A DNA stretch of 64,000 nt from ZC4RG30 sp039917615 (GCA_039917615.1 JBDSJD010000021.1:1-64000), one strand, 5' to 3'; positions 17,581 to 26,316 are shown, counted from the stretch's first letter. Notes: generated by a model not told the origin, from the sequence alone. Translations and numbers: made by a program.

Positions 17581-18729
17581 CTGAAGATCACGAAGATCTC
17601 GACCTACCTGGTCCCGCCCCGCTGGCTGTTCGTAAAAATCGAAACCGACGAGGGCATCAGCGGATGGGGTGAGCCGGTGCTCGAGGGGCGTGCCCATACG
17701 GTGGCCGCGCTGGTCAACGAGCTATCGGACTACTTGATCGGCAAGGATCCCTCACCCATCGAGGACCACTGGACCGTGCTCTACCGCGGCGGGTTCTACC
17801 GCGGCGGCGGGCTGCACATGAGCGCCCTCTCCGGCATTGATCAGGCGCTTTGGGACATCAAGGGCAAGATGCATGGCGTGCCCGTCTACAAGCTTCTCGG
17901 CGGACCAGTGCGCGACAAGATTCGGGTCTACTCCTGGGTGGACGGGGCCGATCCGGCCACCGTCGCGCGGGAAGCACAGGGTGCGGTCGCCAACGGCTAC
18001 ACGGCGCTGAAGATGACCGGCACCGACGCCCTCAGCTACATCGACACGCACGGCAAAATCGACGCGGTGGTGGCCAAGGTCGGCGCCGTGCGCGCCGCCG
18101 TCGGCTCCGAGGTCGGGATCGGCATCGACTTCCACGGGCGGGTTACCAAGCCGATGGTCAAGGCGCTGTTCCGCGAGCTCGAGCCATTCAAGCCGATGTT
18201 CATCGAGGAGCCACTGCTGAGCGAGCACGCCGATGCCCTGCGCGACGTCGCAGCCTGGACCTCGATTCCGATCGCGCTCGGCGAGCGCCTGTTCTCGCGC
18301 TGGGACTTCAAGCCGATCCTGGCGGCCGGCTACGTCGACATCATCCAACCGGATCCCTCGCACGCCGGCGGCATCACCGAGACGCGCAAGATCGCGGCCA
18401 TGGCCGAGTGCCATGACGTTGCCGTGGCGCTGCATTGTCCGCTCGGTCCCATCGCCCTCGCCACCTGCCTGCAGCTCGACGCCGTCTGCTACAACGCCGC
18501 GATTCAGGAGCAGGCGCTGCGCATCCAGTACAACCAGAACAACGAACTTGTGAGCTACCTGCGCAACCCCGAGATCTTCCGTTACGTCGATGGCTTCGTG
18601 AACATTCCGACCGGCCCAGGCCTTGGCGTCGAGATCGACGAGGAGTACCTGGCGAAACGTCAGGCCGAGGGACACCGTTGGCGCAACCCGATCTGGCGCC
18701 ACGACGACGGGAGCTTCGCAGAATGGTGA
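17581..18729 (+). CDS. dgoD: D-galactonate dehydratase, apparent CTG start
   Basis: Enolase-superfamily enzyme converting D-galactonate to 2-keto-3-deoxy-galactonate in the De Ley-Doudoroff route. From CTG at 17581 the product is 382 residues, the same length as the E. coli enzyme, and begins KITKISTYLVPPRWLFVKIE as homologues do. No ATG, GTG or TTG lies in frame between the upstream stop (17548) and this CTG, and GCAGGAG ends 7 nt before it. Metal and catalytic motifs are intact: IGIDFHGRV, FIEEPLL, ALGERLFSRWDF, DPSHAGGITE and HCPLGPIA. A GTG at 17677 would cut 32 conserved residues. It overlaps dgoT by 7 bases. Confidence 0.93.
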   Translation: MKITKISTYLVPPRWLFVKIETDEGISGWGEPVLEGRAHTVAALVNELSDYLIGKDPSPIEDHWTVLYRGGFYRGGGLHMSALSGIDQALWDIKGKMHGVPVYKLLGGPVRDKIRVYSWVDGADPATVAREAQGAVANGYTALKMTGTDALSYIDTHGKIDAVVAKVGAVRAAVGSEVGIGIDFHGRVTKPMVKALFRELEPFKPMFIEEPLLSEHADALRDVAAWTSIPIALGERLFSRWDFKPILAAGYVDIIQPDPSHAGGITETRKIAAMAECHDVAVALHCPLGPIALATCLQLDAVCYNAAIQEQALRIQYNQNNELVSYLRNPEIFRYVDGFVNIPTGPGLGVEIDEEYLAKRQAEGHRWRNPIWRHDDGSFAEW

Positions 18730-20033
18730 CGCCAGCCGCGGCGACCGCCGAGCGGCCGACGCGTCGCCGGTTCTTCATCACCGGCCTGTTGTTCGTGACG
18801 GTGGTGATCAACTATTTAGATCGCACCAATCTCGCGATCGCAGCGCCCGCTCTCCAGGAATTTCTGCGTATCGACTCCGTCGGCATGGGATATATCTTTT
18901 CGGCGTTCGCCTGGACCTACAGCGCCGCTCAGATCCCGGTCGGCGGGGTGGTCGATCGTTTCAACCCGCGCATCCTCTATCCGATTCTCATTGTGTTGTG
19001 GTCGCTGGCGACGATCAGCTTCGGGCTGGCGGCTGGCCTTGTTTCGCTGGTGTTGCTGCGCATGGCGGTGGGGCTGTTCGAGGCGCCTTCGTATCCGCTG
19101 AACAACCGCATCGCCACCACCTGGTTCGGTGAGCGCGAGCGCGCCTCGTGCATCGCGATCTATACCTCCGGACAGTGGGTGGGGCTGGCATTCCTCGCTC
19201 CCGTGCTGGCGGGGATCTCAGTGAGCCTCGGCTGGCAGATGGTCTTCGTGATCACCGGCGTCATCGGCCTTGTGTGGGCGGCAGTCTGGTACCTCTCATA
19301 TCGCGAGCCAAAGGACTTCCCGGGCATCAACCAGGCAGAGATCGATCTAATCGCCTCAAGCGGCGGATTGCCCGATCTCAGCGAGCGCGCCAAGGCGCGG
19401 ACTGCCGCACGCCCCGGGACCCCCTGGAGCGATCTGGCGATTGTGCTCGGGCGGCGGAAGCTCTGGGGCATCTACCTCGGCCAGTTCGGCCTGGGCTCGA
19501 CGAGCATCTTCTTCCTCACCTGGTTCCCGACGTACCTGGTGAAGTACAAGCACATGGACTACATCAAGGCCGGCTTCGCTGCGTCCCTGCCGTTCCTGGG
19601 CGGTTTCGTCGGCATACTCTGCGCGGGCTTCCTCTCGGATTGGCTGGTCCGGCGCGGCGCGAGCCTGGGCACTGCGCGCAAGACGCCGATCATTGGCGGC
19701 TTGCTCCTGTCGACCGTGATGATCGGCGCGAACTTCACCGACGACCCGACGCTTGTCGTGATGTTCATGACGATCGCCTTCTTCGCTAACGGTCTCGCCT
19801 CCATCACGTGGTCCCTGGTCTCCTCGGTCGCGCCCGAGCGACTGATCGGGCTGACGGGAGGGGCGTTCAACTTCATCGGCGGCCTGGCCGGCATCAGCGT
19901 TCCTATCGCCATCGGCTACCTGGCAAAGGGCGAGAGCTTCGCGCCAGCGCTGACACTGGTCGTGCTCCTCGCCTTGATGGGCGCGTGCTCGTACATCTTT
20001 CTCGTCGGCAAGGTCGAGCGCGTCTCGGACTGA
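18723..20033 (+). CDS. dgoT: D-galactonate/hexuronate MFS transporter
   Basis: 436-residue major facilitator of the anion:cation symporter family with about 12 membrane helices. It imports D-galactonate with protons. Family motifs include INYLDRTNLAIAAP in TM1, FSAFAWTYSAAQIPVGG, GLFEAPSYPLNNRI near TM4, GQFGLGSTSIFFLTWFPTYL and the ASITWSLVSSVAPERLIGLT segment late in the protein, all close to E. coli DgoT. The ATG at 18723 overlaps the end of dgoD, so the two are translationally coupled. No regulator, kinase or aldolase of the pathway is nearby. Confidence 0.92.
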   Translation: MVTPAAATAERPTRRRFFITGLLFVTVVINYLDRTNLAIAAPALQEFLRIDSVGMGYIFSAFAWTYSAAQIPVGGVVDRFNPRILYPILIVLWSLATISFGLAAGLVSLVLLRMAVGLFEAPSYPLNNRIATTWFGERERASCIAIYTSGQWVGLAFLAPVLAGISVSLGWQMVFVITGVIGLVWAAVWYLSYREPKDFPGINQAEIDLIASSGGLPDLSERAKARTAARPGTPWSDLAIVLGRRKLWGIYLGQFGLGSTSIFFLTWFPTYLVKYKHMDYIKAGFAASLPFLGGFVGILCAGFLSDWLVRRGASLGTARKTPIIGGLLLSTVMIGANFTDDPTLVVMFMTIAFFANGLASITWSLVSSVAPERLIGLTGGAFNFIGGLAGISVPIAIGYLAKGESFAPALTLVVLLALMGACSYIFLVGKVERVSD

Positions 20034-20042
20034 AATAGCCGC

Positions 20043-20072
20043 ACCGTCGACCGCCGCGCGGAAGCCGACGGT
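20043..20072. terminator. Hairpin between convergent genes
   Basis: An inverted repeat ACCGTCG / CGACGGT encloses 16 bases that contain CCGCGCGG. It lies between the stops of dgoT and the convergent unknown gene. There is no T-run, so terminator function is a guess from position. Confidence 0.3.
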
Positions 20073-20091
20073 TACGAAGCTGCAAGCGCGC

Positions 20092-20658
20092 CTATTTCTT
20101 CTCCGTCTCGGGCGGTGTGGTGTGTTCCTGCAGGCTGTCCTTGGTAGCAGCCTTCATGCCCTTGAAGAGCTTCAGACTCGGGCCAGTCGTGTCGACGTAG
20201 GACCGAAGTTTCTGCGTGAGCTTGTCGATCTCCTTCGTCCGCGCCTCGTCCTCGTAGGCGATGAACTCCAGCGTGTAGTCGCTATAAATCTTCAATCCCA
20301 AGGCGGGGCCATGCGTGATCCCGGTGCTCGGGGTGGTCGGATCAATGAAGCCGTCGTAGACAAATGGCCTCTTCGGGTCCTGAGGGTTCTCGATGATGCA
20401 GCGCGTGTAGATCCGCTTCTCAGGGTGCTGAATCACCTCGATGAACCATTTGTAGGCGGCAAAGCCCTGGATCAGCTGGAAAGCACCGAGCGTCGTCTTG
20501 AAATATTTGCTCTGCGCGGGCCGCGGCTCGGTGACGTTGTTGCCCTCGCGGTAGGTGCCGATGACCAGTTCCATCGGCGCGGACTTCTGGGCGGCTACCA
20601 GCGGAGTCGCGGCAACGAACAGCAGCAACATGCCGGCAAGGGTCGATTTCATTTTCAT
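20092..20658 (-). CDS. Exported protein of unknown function
   Basis: 188 residues starting MKMKSTLAGMLLLFVAATPL, a signal peptide cleaved near VAA-Q (about 23). The mature part is soluble, alternating strands and helices (FQLIQGFAAYKWFIEVIQ, IYSDYTLEFIAYEDEARTKE) with a Lys/Glu-rich C-terminal helix and tail. No family is recognised. It stands alone on the reverse strand, convergent with dgoT. A second in-frame ATG two codons on is an equally possible start. Confidence 0.7.
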   Translation of the reverse strand: MKMKSTLAGMLLLFVAATPLVAAQKSAPMELVIGTYREGNNVTEPRPAQSKYFKTTLGAFQLIQGFAAYKWFIEVIQHPEKRIYTRCIIENPQDPKRPFVYDGFIDPTTPSTGITHGPALGLKIYSDYTLEFIAYEDEARTKEIDKLTQKLRSYVDTTGPSLKLFKGMKAATKDSLQEHTTPPETEKK

Positions 20659-20798
20659 GATCCACCGTACTGCTTTGACAAATCGGCACCAATGAATGTC
20701 AACAGGCCCTTGACTAGGGCTCCTTTGATACCCTGGTAAACAGCAGCGGAACTGCCAAGAGTGATGAGATAAACTCGATTGGATTCCCGTTCATTCCG

Positions 20799-20945
20799 AT
20801 GAATTTACCACAGGATCAAGGCGGTGATCATTCCCGCCTACGCCGCCAGCTACTCCGAGACTCACTGCAAGAGCACTCTGATGTGATCCTGCTGCTCGCG
20901 CTGCTGCCAGTGTTGCTGGTGAGTTTCCCGCGAAAGACTGCATGA
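20799..20945 (+). CDS. Possible 48-residue single-span membrane peptide
   Basis: An open frame of 48 codons begins with a charged head (NLPQDQGGDHSRLRRQLLRD) and ends with a hydrophobic helix (VILLLALLPVLLVSF). It has the look of a small inner-membrane protein. It lies in an otherwise empty 300-base gap and ends 13 bases from the convergent permease stop. No clear Shine-Dalgarno is present, so it may be chance. Confidence 0.25.
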   Translation: MNLPQDQGGDHSRLRRQLLRDSLQEHSDVILLLALLPVLLVSFPRKTA

Positions 20946-20958
20946 ATGCCGGGACAAT

Positions 20959-22362
20959 TCAGCCAGTACGCTGGCTGGGGAATGTCAGCCGTGCGATGCG
21001 CCAGTCGAGCGCGCGCCATCGCCGCTTCGCCAGAGCACGCAGCAGGATGCTGAGCCCCAGCCAGAAGGCGGCAGCCAGGCTCAGTTGCAATGACGACACA
21101 TCGACTTTCGGCTGGACGAATACCATCTGCACGAAGAACAGCAGCACCAGCCCGATGCACAGGCAAACGTCGATCAGGTTCGGCGTGCGCGTCAGCGACA
21201 TTCCGCAATAGTAAGCGGCTACCCATGCGGGCAACTGCGCTGCGGCGAACAGCAGCAGGGACCTCGCGAAATCCGGAGCCCGCAATAGCGTAAAGCACCC
21301 GACGATTGCGGCCGTGAGCAACAGTGACCATAGGGTTGCCGCGAGGCCGTTGCGCTCCGCCATCGCGAACAGGCTCATGCGGTCGGAGCCCGCGCGCAGC
21401 CAGAGAAGCCGCGCGCGTCGCGCACTCATGTACGCCAGCTGGGCGCCCAATGTCGCGCCGAATACCAGTACGAACTCCATGCCCGGCACACGACCGGCCC
21501 GCGCGCGAGCGCTTCCTGTGCCCATCACCGCGAAGAAGAGAAAGATCACGGCTAGCCAGACGGTGTTTGTGATCGCATAGCGCAAGGGGGAGGATGCGCC
21601 CAGCAGGAGAAGGCTTCCCGCACGTTGCGGGGAAAGCGCGCTCCGAGAGAAGTCCAGCAGCGAAGACACCATTCCTGCCGGTGTGCTCTCGAAGTTCTGG
21701 CTCGAACGATCGCCAAACCAGCGCGGTGTGCGGAAGGCATCTGCCCGCATGTACCAGACTGTGAACAGCAGCCAGAAAGCCAGCGCCAACAGGAACCAGG
21801 TGAATGGGCCTGGCAGGTCGAGAGCCGCTTGGGAGGAGTGGATGAGCAATGGTGGCACGATGAAAATCGGCAAAATGGCGAGGAACGAAAACGCCCTTGA
21901 GCCGCTCGCTACGAACACGATGCCCCACAGCAGGGCCATGACGGACCAGCTCACCGCGAATACATGGGCCGGAAGTGGGCTGCGGGGAATCGGCGCAAAG
22001 CCTGCGGACTGGGTGGCGAACTGCCCCAGCAATACGGGCAGTGCGATAAGGGCTGCGAGCGCCGTAATGGCCAGCATCGAAGCCGAGAGCATCGTTGCTC
22101 TTCCACGGGGACGCAGGTGCAGCATCGAGCGCGAGGAGGCGAACCGCAGTGCCGCCCCCCCTGAAAGCGCCGGCACAAACGCGATGATGATGGCGCCCGC
22201 CATGCCCACCATCGCATAGATGTGAATGTCCTGCGGCTCCTGCTCAAATGCGCCGAACCCCATTGCGCCGAGCAGAAACACTGCGCCCAGCAAAACGATC
22301 CAGCTTTGCAATGGAATGATCGACCAGCAAAAGCCTTGCGCAATCCGCAGCACGGTCTTCAT
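20959..22362 (-). CDS. Twelve-span ABC transporter permease
   Basis: 467 residues with about twelve membrane segments (for example WIVLLGAVFLLGAMGF, IYAMVGMAGAIIIAFV, FTWFLLALAFWLLFTVW and a late IDVCLCIGLVLLFFVQMV). No soluble domain is present. It is the last gene of a GntR-ATPase-permease unit; its ATG overlaps the ATPase stop by 4 bases. Such units export or sense cell-envelope-active compounds in other bacteria (YtrA-type systems). The cargo here is unknown. The primary sequence is not close to any permease I recognise, so the assignment rests on context. Confidence 0.8.
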   Translation of the reverse strand: MKTVLRIAQGFCWSIIPLQSWIVLLGAVFLLGAMGFGAFEQEPQDIHIYAMVGMAGAIIIAFVPALSGGAALRFASSRSMLHLRPRGRATMLSASMLAITALAALIALPVLLGQFATQSAGFAPIPRSPLPAHVFAVSWSVMALLWGIVFVASGSRAFSFLAILPIFIVPPLLIHSSQAALDLPGPFTWFLLALAFWLLFTVWYMRADAFRTPRWFGDRSSQNFESTPAGMVSSLLDFSRSALSPQRAGSLLLLGASSPLRYAITNTVWLAVIFLFFAVMGTGSARARAGRVPGMEFVLVFGATLGAQLAYMSARRARLLWLRAGSDRMSLFAMAERNGLAATLWSLLLTAAIVGCFTLLRAPDFARSLLLFAAAQLPAWVAAYYCGMSLTRTPNLIDVCLCIGLVLLFFVQMVFVQPKVDVSSLQLSLAAAFWLGLSILLRALAKRRWRALDWRIARLTFPSQRTG

Positions 22363-23243
22363 GCATGGATCTCCAGGAAGATGTCTTCGAGGCCCAGCCC
22401 TTCACTTTCTATGTGCGCTTCCATGCGGGCCGCTGCGGCCTGCAGGTCTGCCTCGCCGAGGTCGCGCACGGTTACGGTGGCAGTCATGTTGTCCGGCGCG
22501 CGTCGCGACGACAGCACGCCGCGCAATCCGAGCTCTGAGGGCAGGGGCCGGCGCGCGCGGATGTGCAGGCGACGCACGGACTGTTTCAGATTGTCGGTTT
22601 CTCCATCCCACAGCAGCCGCCCGTCCTTGATGATCCAGATGCGGTTGGCGACGCGCTCGAGATCGGAAACGATATGCGTGGAGAAGATCACGGCGCGCTG
22701 CGCGTCACCGGCGACTTCCAGCAATTGCTGCAGGAAACGCCGCCGCGCCAGCGGATCGAGGCTGGCCACGGGCTCATCGAGCACCAGCAGATCGGGCCTA
22801 TTGCCGAGCGCGAGCAGCGTGGAGAGTTTCTGCCGCTCACCGCCTGACAGCACATTGGCGCGGCGATCCAGCGGCACCTCCCATTCACGCGCGAGGCGAT
22901 CGACCAATGCCGAATCCCAGGTGGAATAGAAGCTGCTCGTCAGGGAGATCTGGTGTGTGCCAGTGAGCGTGGGCAGCAGTTCATCCTGCTGCGGCACGAA
23001 GCCGATGCGCATTTTCACGGCCTCGGACAGGTTGCGGCAGTCTTCGCCGAAGATGCGCGCACTGCCGGAGGCCGGCGGCGAGAACCCCAGCATGGTTTCG
23101 AGCAATGTCGTCTTCCCGGCGCCGTTTTTGCCGATGACACCGACGACATCGCCGGGGCGCACCTCGGTGGTGATGCCCTGCAGGACGCTGCGTCCCTTGA
23201 TGGCCCAGTGCAGAGCCTGGATGCTGACCGCCGATTCACTCAT
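22359..23243 (-). CDS. ABC transporter ATP-binding protein
   Basis: 294 residues. Walker A is GVIGKNGAGKTTLLETMLG near residue 36, the Q-loop is FVPQQDELLP, the signature is LSGGERQKL and Walker B is LLVLDEPVASLDP. STHIVSDLERV carries the H-loop. The C-terminal 80 residues (from about 215) form an accessory domain typical of drug/lipid exporter ATPases. It powers the adjacent 12-span permease. Overlaps of 4 bases on both sides show a translationally coupled operon under the GntR gene. Confidence 0.93.
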   Translation of the reverse strand: MSESAVSIQALHWAIKGRSVLQGITTEVRPGDVVGVIGKNGAGKTTLLETMLGFSPPASGSARIFGEDCRNLSEAVKMRIGFVPQQDELLPTLTGTHQISLTSSFYSTWDSALVDRLAREWEVPLDRRANVLSGGERQKLSTLLALGNRPDLLVLDEPVASLDPLARRRFLQQLLEVAGDAQRAVIFSTHIVSDLERVANRIWIIKDGRLLWDGETDNLKQSVRRLHIRARRPLPSELGLRGVLSSRRAPDNMTATVTVRDLGEADLQAAAARMEAHIESEGLGLEDIFLEIHA

Positions 23244-23617
23244 GACTTCTCTCCCAAGTTCTTCCTGAGCTGCGCGATGACTTCTTCATCCGAAAGCTCC
23301 AGCTGCCGCGCCGCGAGGGCGAGGGCTTCGAGCTGTGGTTCTATTTGCCTGAGCTTCGCGGCGACGCTGGATTGATTGCGGCGCAGAGCCGCGACCCGCA
23401 TCGGTTTGCCGCGATGACGTTCGAGGAGGCCTTCGGATTCGAGCAGGCTGTAGGCCTTCGAGATCGTCATCGGATGCACGGTGTGCTCGTGCGCCATCTC
23501 GCGCACCGAAGGCAGCTCGGCGCCCGGCAGCAGCTGCCCGCCAGCCACCAGCCGCCGCACCTGATCAATGAGCTGCTGGTAGATCGGCACGCTTGCGTGG
23601 GGGTTCAGTATGAACAT
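23240..23617 (-). CDS. GntR family regulator, YtrA-like
   Basis: 125 residues: winged-helix DNA-binding domain (VPIYQQLIDQVRRLVAGGQL, LPSVREMAHEHTVHPMTISKAYSLLE, about 7-70) and a short helical C-terminus without an effector domain, the YtrA architecture. The start at 23617 gives the usual MFILNPHASVPIYQQ opening; an in-frame GTG at 23650 would run through a palindrome. It probably represses its own operon by binding TGTACTAGTACA just upstream. Confidence 0.88.
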   Translation of the reverse strand: MFILNPHASVPIYQQLIDQVRRLVAGGQLLPGAELPSVREMAHEHTVHPMTISKAYSLLESEGLLERHRGKPMRVAALRRNQSSVAAKLRQIEPQLEALALAARQLELSDEEVIAQLRKNLGEKS

Positions 23618-23629
23618 TTCGCGACCATG

Positions 23630-23641
23630 TGTACTAGTACA
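23630..23641. promoter_or_regulatory. Palindromic operator candidate for the GntR/ABC unit
   Basis: The perfect 12-bp palindrome TGTACTAGTACA lies 13 bases upstream of the GntR start. It is nested in a wider inverted repeat, CATGTGT at 23626-23632 and ACACATG at 23647-23653. GntR/YtrA regulators bind such dyads, and the second GntR/ABC operon has its own dyad with the same CTAGTA core style. Confidence 0.55.
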
Positions 23642-23653
23642 ATAGGACACATG

Positions 23654-24062
23654 GGCCGAGCGTGCAAGCGCTGCGGCTTTATGGGGAACGGGCTTTATGT
23701 CCGCCCGTAGACAGGCTCCAGCAGGCTGAGTCGATCCACCTGGCGCATCGAATTACCCCGGTCAACTCCCAGAATCCTTTTGTGGTCACGTCGCAGCGCC
23801 CGCAGTCGCCTGAAACCCTTCCGCCGTGGATGGCCAGCCCTGATCTGCCCGCCGCAGCACCAGGAAGGCGGAATGCGACCTTGAAACAGGCCAGGCGCAA
23901 ACCCCGTCGTTCACTTCACTTCCTCCCACTTGGCGGTCGGCACAGATAAAGACATATAACCCCAGACGTCCACCTCATCCAGTCACGCAAGACACTTTGG
24001 AAATACCTGTCTGCGCCGCATTTTCAATTGAATACAACGGATAAAACAGAAGGCATAGCCTT
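23654..24062. other. Intergenic stretch without a recognisable gene
   Basis: About 410 bases between the GntR operator and the DUF1080 gene. Short open frames on both strands have no family resemblance. The last 120 bases turn AT-richer, marking the edge of the lower-GC pair that follows. Nothing else is seen. Confidence 0.5.
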
Positions 24063-24839
24063 ATGCGCCTGCTCAACATTTTCACAACCCTGGCGTGCAG
24101 CGTTGTTCTTGCTGCCACTGCTGCTGAAACGGCTCCGCCGAACACATTGACAGCAGCCGAAAAGGCCGCTGCCTGGAAACTCTTGTGGGATGGCAAAACA
24201 TCTGTCGGATGGAGAACGCCGACATCAGAGCAGTTTCCGGTGCGCGGTTGGTCAATGACGAATGGCGCCCTTTCGGTGCTTCCAACTAACGGCGGCGAAT
24301 CGGGCGGTGGTGGCGACATCATCACCACGGAGAAATTCTCGCGGTTCGAATTGACGGTGGACTTCAAAATCACCGAGGGCGCGAACAGCGGCATAAAGTA
24401 TCTTGTTCAACCGAATATCTCGCCCATCGACAAGAACACGGGCGAGCCTACCGACATCGGGTCGGCCATCGGACCGGAATATCAGGTCCTGGACGATTTG
24501 CGTCATCCGGATGCAAAGGCGGGGCGAAACGGGAATCGCACTCTTGGCTCGCTTTACGATGTGATGCCCGCTGCCGCGACGAAGAAGCCAAACCCCATCG
24601 GCGAGTGGAACACTGCACGCATTGTAGTGAACGGAAACCACGTCGAACACTGGCTGAATGGAGAACTTGTTCTGGAATACGAGCGCGGCTCAGCGGCATT
24701 CCGCAAAGAAGTAGCAGCAAGCAAATTCAAGAACATTCCCAACTTTGGCGAGTGGGCTGATGGCCACATTCTTCTGCAGGATCATGGGAACATGGTCTCC
24801 TACCGCAGTATCAAGATTCGCGTCCTACCCGCGAAATAA
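24063..24839 (+). CDS. Exported DUF1080 (3-keto-disaccharide hydrolase-like) protein
   Basis: 258 residues: signal peptide (LLNIFTTLACSVVLAATAA), then a DUF1080 domain. LLWDGKTSVGWRTP near 40, GWSMTNGALSVLP, FELTVDFKITEGANSGIKY near 98, and the late VEHWLNGELVLEYERGS and NFGEWADGHILLQDHG are all standard for this concanavalin-like fold. Family members bind or hydrolyse glycosides and often accompany Gfo/Idh/MocA oxidoreductases, as here (the next gene begins 28 bases on). Base composition is visibly lower in GC than neighbours. Confidence 0.9.
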   Translation: MRLLNIFTTLACSVVLAATAAETAPPNTLTAAEKAAAWKLLWDGKTSVGWRTPTSEQFPVRGWSMTNGALSVLPTNGGESGGGGDIITTEKFSRFELTVDFKITEGANSGIKYLVQPNISPIDKNTGEPTDIGSAIGPEYQVLDDLRHPDAKAGRNGNRTLGSLYDVMPAAATKKPNPIGEWNTARIVVNGNHVEHWLNGELVLEYERGSAAFRKEVAASKFKNIPNFGEWADGHILLQDHGNMVSYRSIKIRVLPAK

Positions 24840-24867
24840 CTTTAATTTCGATAGCCGACTTCAACCT

Positions 24868-26286
24868 ATGACAAATCATTCTCTCAAAACCACTTCACCG
24901 GCCTCGAAGGGCCGCCGCTCCTTTTTCAAAGGTGCACTCGCCTCGGGCGCGCTTGCAACATTCTCACCAAACATCGTGCTCGGCGCTGCTGGCCAAAAGG
25001 TTCGCCTCGCCTGCATCGGCATCGGAAATCGTGGTGCCGAAGACGTTCGATCCATGAATGCCACCGGCCTTGCGACCGTAGTGGCGCTTTGCGACACGGA
25101 CATGGGTGCACCACATACACAGCAGGTCATGCAGATGTTTCCGGACGTCCCGCGATTTCAGGATTTCCGGAAATTGTTCGACAAGATGGCCAATGGCATC
25201 GACGCCGTATGTGTTGCGGTTCCGGATTTGTCCCACTTCCCGATCTGCATGCTCGCAATGTCACTCGGCAAGCATGTGTATGTCGAGAAGCCGATGGCGC
25301 TCACGTTCCGACAGATTGAGCTGATGATGGCAGCGGAAAGGAAATATGGAGTCGCCTGCCAGATGGGCAACCAGGGACATTCCGCAGGGAACTACTTTCA
25401 ATTCAAGGCATGGACCGACGCTGGCATCATCAAGAACGTCACCAGGATCACCGCGTTCATGAATAGCGCCCGACGTTGGCACGGAATGAAAGTGGATGGC
25501 TATCCGCCTGAACAGCCGGTGCCGTCAACGCTCGATTGGGATTGCTGGCTCACAACCGCGAAGCAACACGCCTATAACAAGGCCTATATGAATGGCGAAT
25601 GGCGTTCGTGGTTTGATTTCGGCAATGGAGCGCTCGGTGATTGGGGCGCGCACATTTTCGACACCGCACACGAGTTTCTCAATCTGGGCTTGCCCACGGA
25701 AGTGGAGCCGAAGCTGGAAGGTTGGAACCCATTGATCTTTCCTCAGGCGTCCACGCTTGCGTTCCGTTTTCCAAGGAGAGGTTCGCAGCCACCAGTGGAA
25801 TTGACCTGGTACGACGGCGTTAAAAACCTGCCTCCATTGCCGGCCAATTTTGGTAGCGGGATTGTTGACCCCAACATTCCACCACCATCCACCGGCACGA
25901 TCGACACTCAGACGCTTGCGCCGGGTAAAGTCATCTACGGTGAAGGACTTACTTTCAAGGGAGGCACTCATGGTTCAACGCTGCAAATCATGGGAGGCGA
26001 ACGAGCGAGGGACGTTCAGACCAGCCTGCCAAACGTCCAGAGCAGCCCATCGAACCACGCGGAAAACTTCCTGAAGGCGGCGAAGGGCGAGGAGAAAACC
26101 CGCTCCAATTTTGCGGTGGCTGGCCCATTGTGCCAGGCCATGGCCATCGGCATCATCGCCCAGCGTGTGAATGCGAAAGTGGAATTCGACTCCGTGAAGA
26201 GGCAGATCACAAATCACAAAGTCGCGAACGAATTACTTGGTGGCGTTCCTCCGCGGCGGAATTGGGAGCAATACTACAAATTGTGA
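24868..26286 (+). CDS. Exported Gfo/Idh/MocA family oxidoreductase
   Basis: 472 residues with a Tat-type leader (KGRRSFFKGALASGALATFS). The Rossmann fold starts at VRLACIGIGNRGAEDV near 46; GKHVYVEKPMALT near 133 holds the catalytic-region Lys of the family; NQGHSAGNYFQFK and the C-terminal sheet domain (LEGWNPLIFPQASTLAFRFP) follow. It is an NAD(P)-dependent, probably periplasmic sugar oxidoreductase with a tightly bound cofactor. The start at 24868 opens the signal. With the DUF1080 gene it may oxidise and cleave a disaccharide; that is family-level inference. It shares the lower GC of its partner. Confidence 0.9.
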   Translation: MTNHSLKTTSPASKGRRSFFKGALASGALATFSPNIVLGAAGQKVRLACIGIGNRGAEDVRSMNATGLATVVALCDTDMGAPHTQQVMQMFPDVPRFQDFRKLFDKMANGIDAVCVAVPDLSHFPICMLAMSLGKHVYVEKPMALTFRQIELMMAAERKYGVACQMGNQGHSAGNYFQFKAWTDAGIIKNVTRITAFMNSARRWHGMKVDGYPPEQPVPSTLDWDCWLTTAKQHAYNKAYMNGEWRSWFDFGNGALGDWGAHIFDTAHEFLNLGLPTEVEPKLEGWNPLIFPQASTLAFRFPRRGSQPPVELTWYDGVKNLPPLPANFGSGIVDPNIPPPSTGTIDTQTLAPGKVIYGEGLTFKGGTHGSTLQIMGGERARDVQTSLPNVQSSPSNHAENFLKAAKGEEKTRSNFAVAGPLCQAMAIGIIAQRVNAKVEFDSVKRQITNHKVANELLGGVPPRRNWEQYYKL

Positions 26287-26316
26287 GTCCGCCATTTTCC
26301 GATTGGCAGCCACTGC

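Noticed and set aside
18435..18722. An extended start for the dgoT frame that would add 96 residues
   Set aside because: The extension is Arg-rich, overlaps dgoD in another frame and precedes a normal MFS N-terminus at the ATG 18723.
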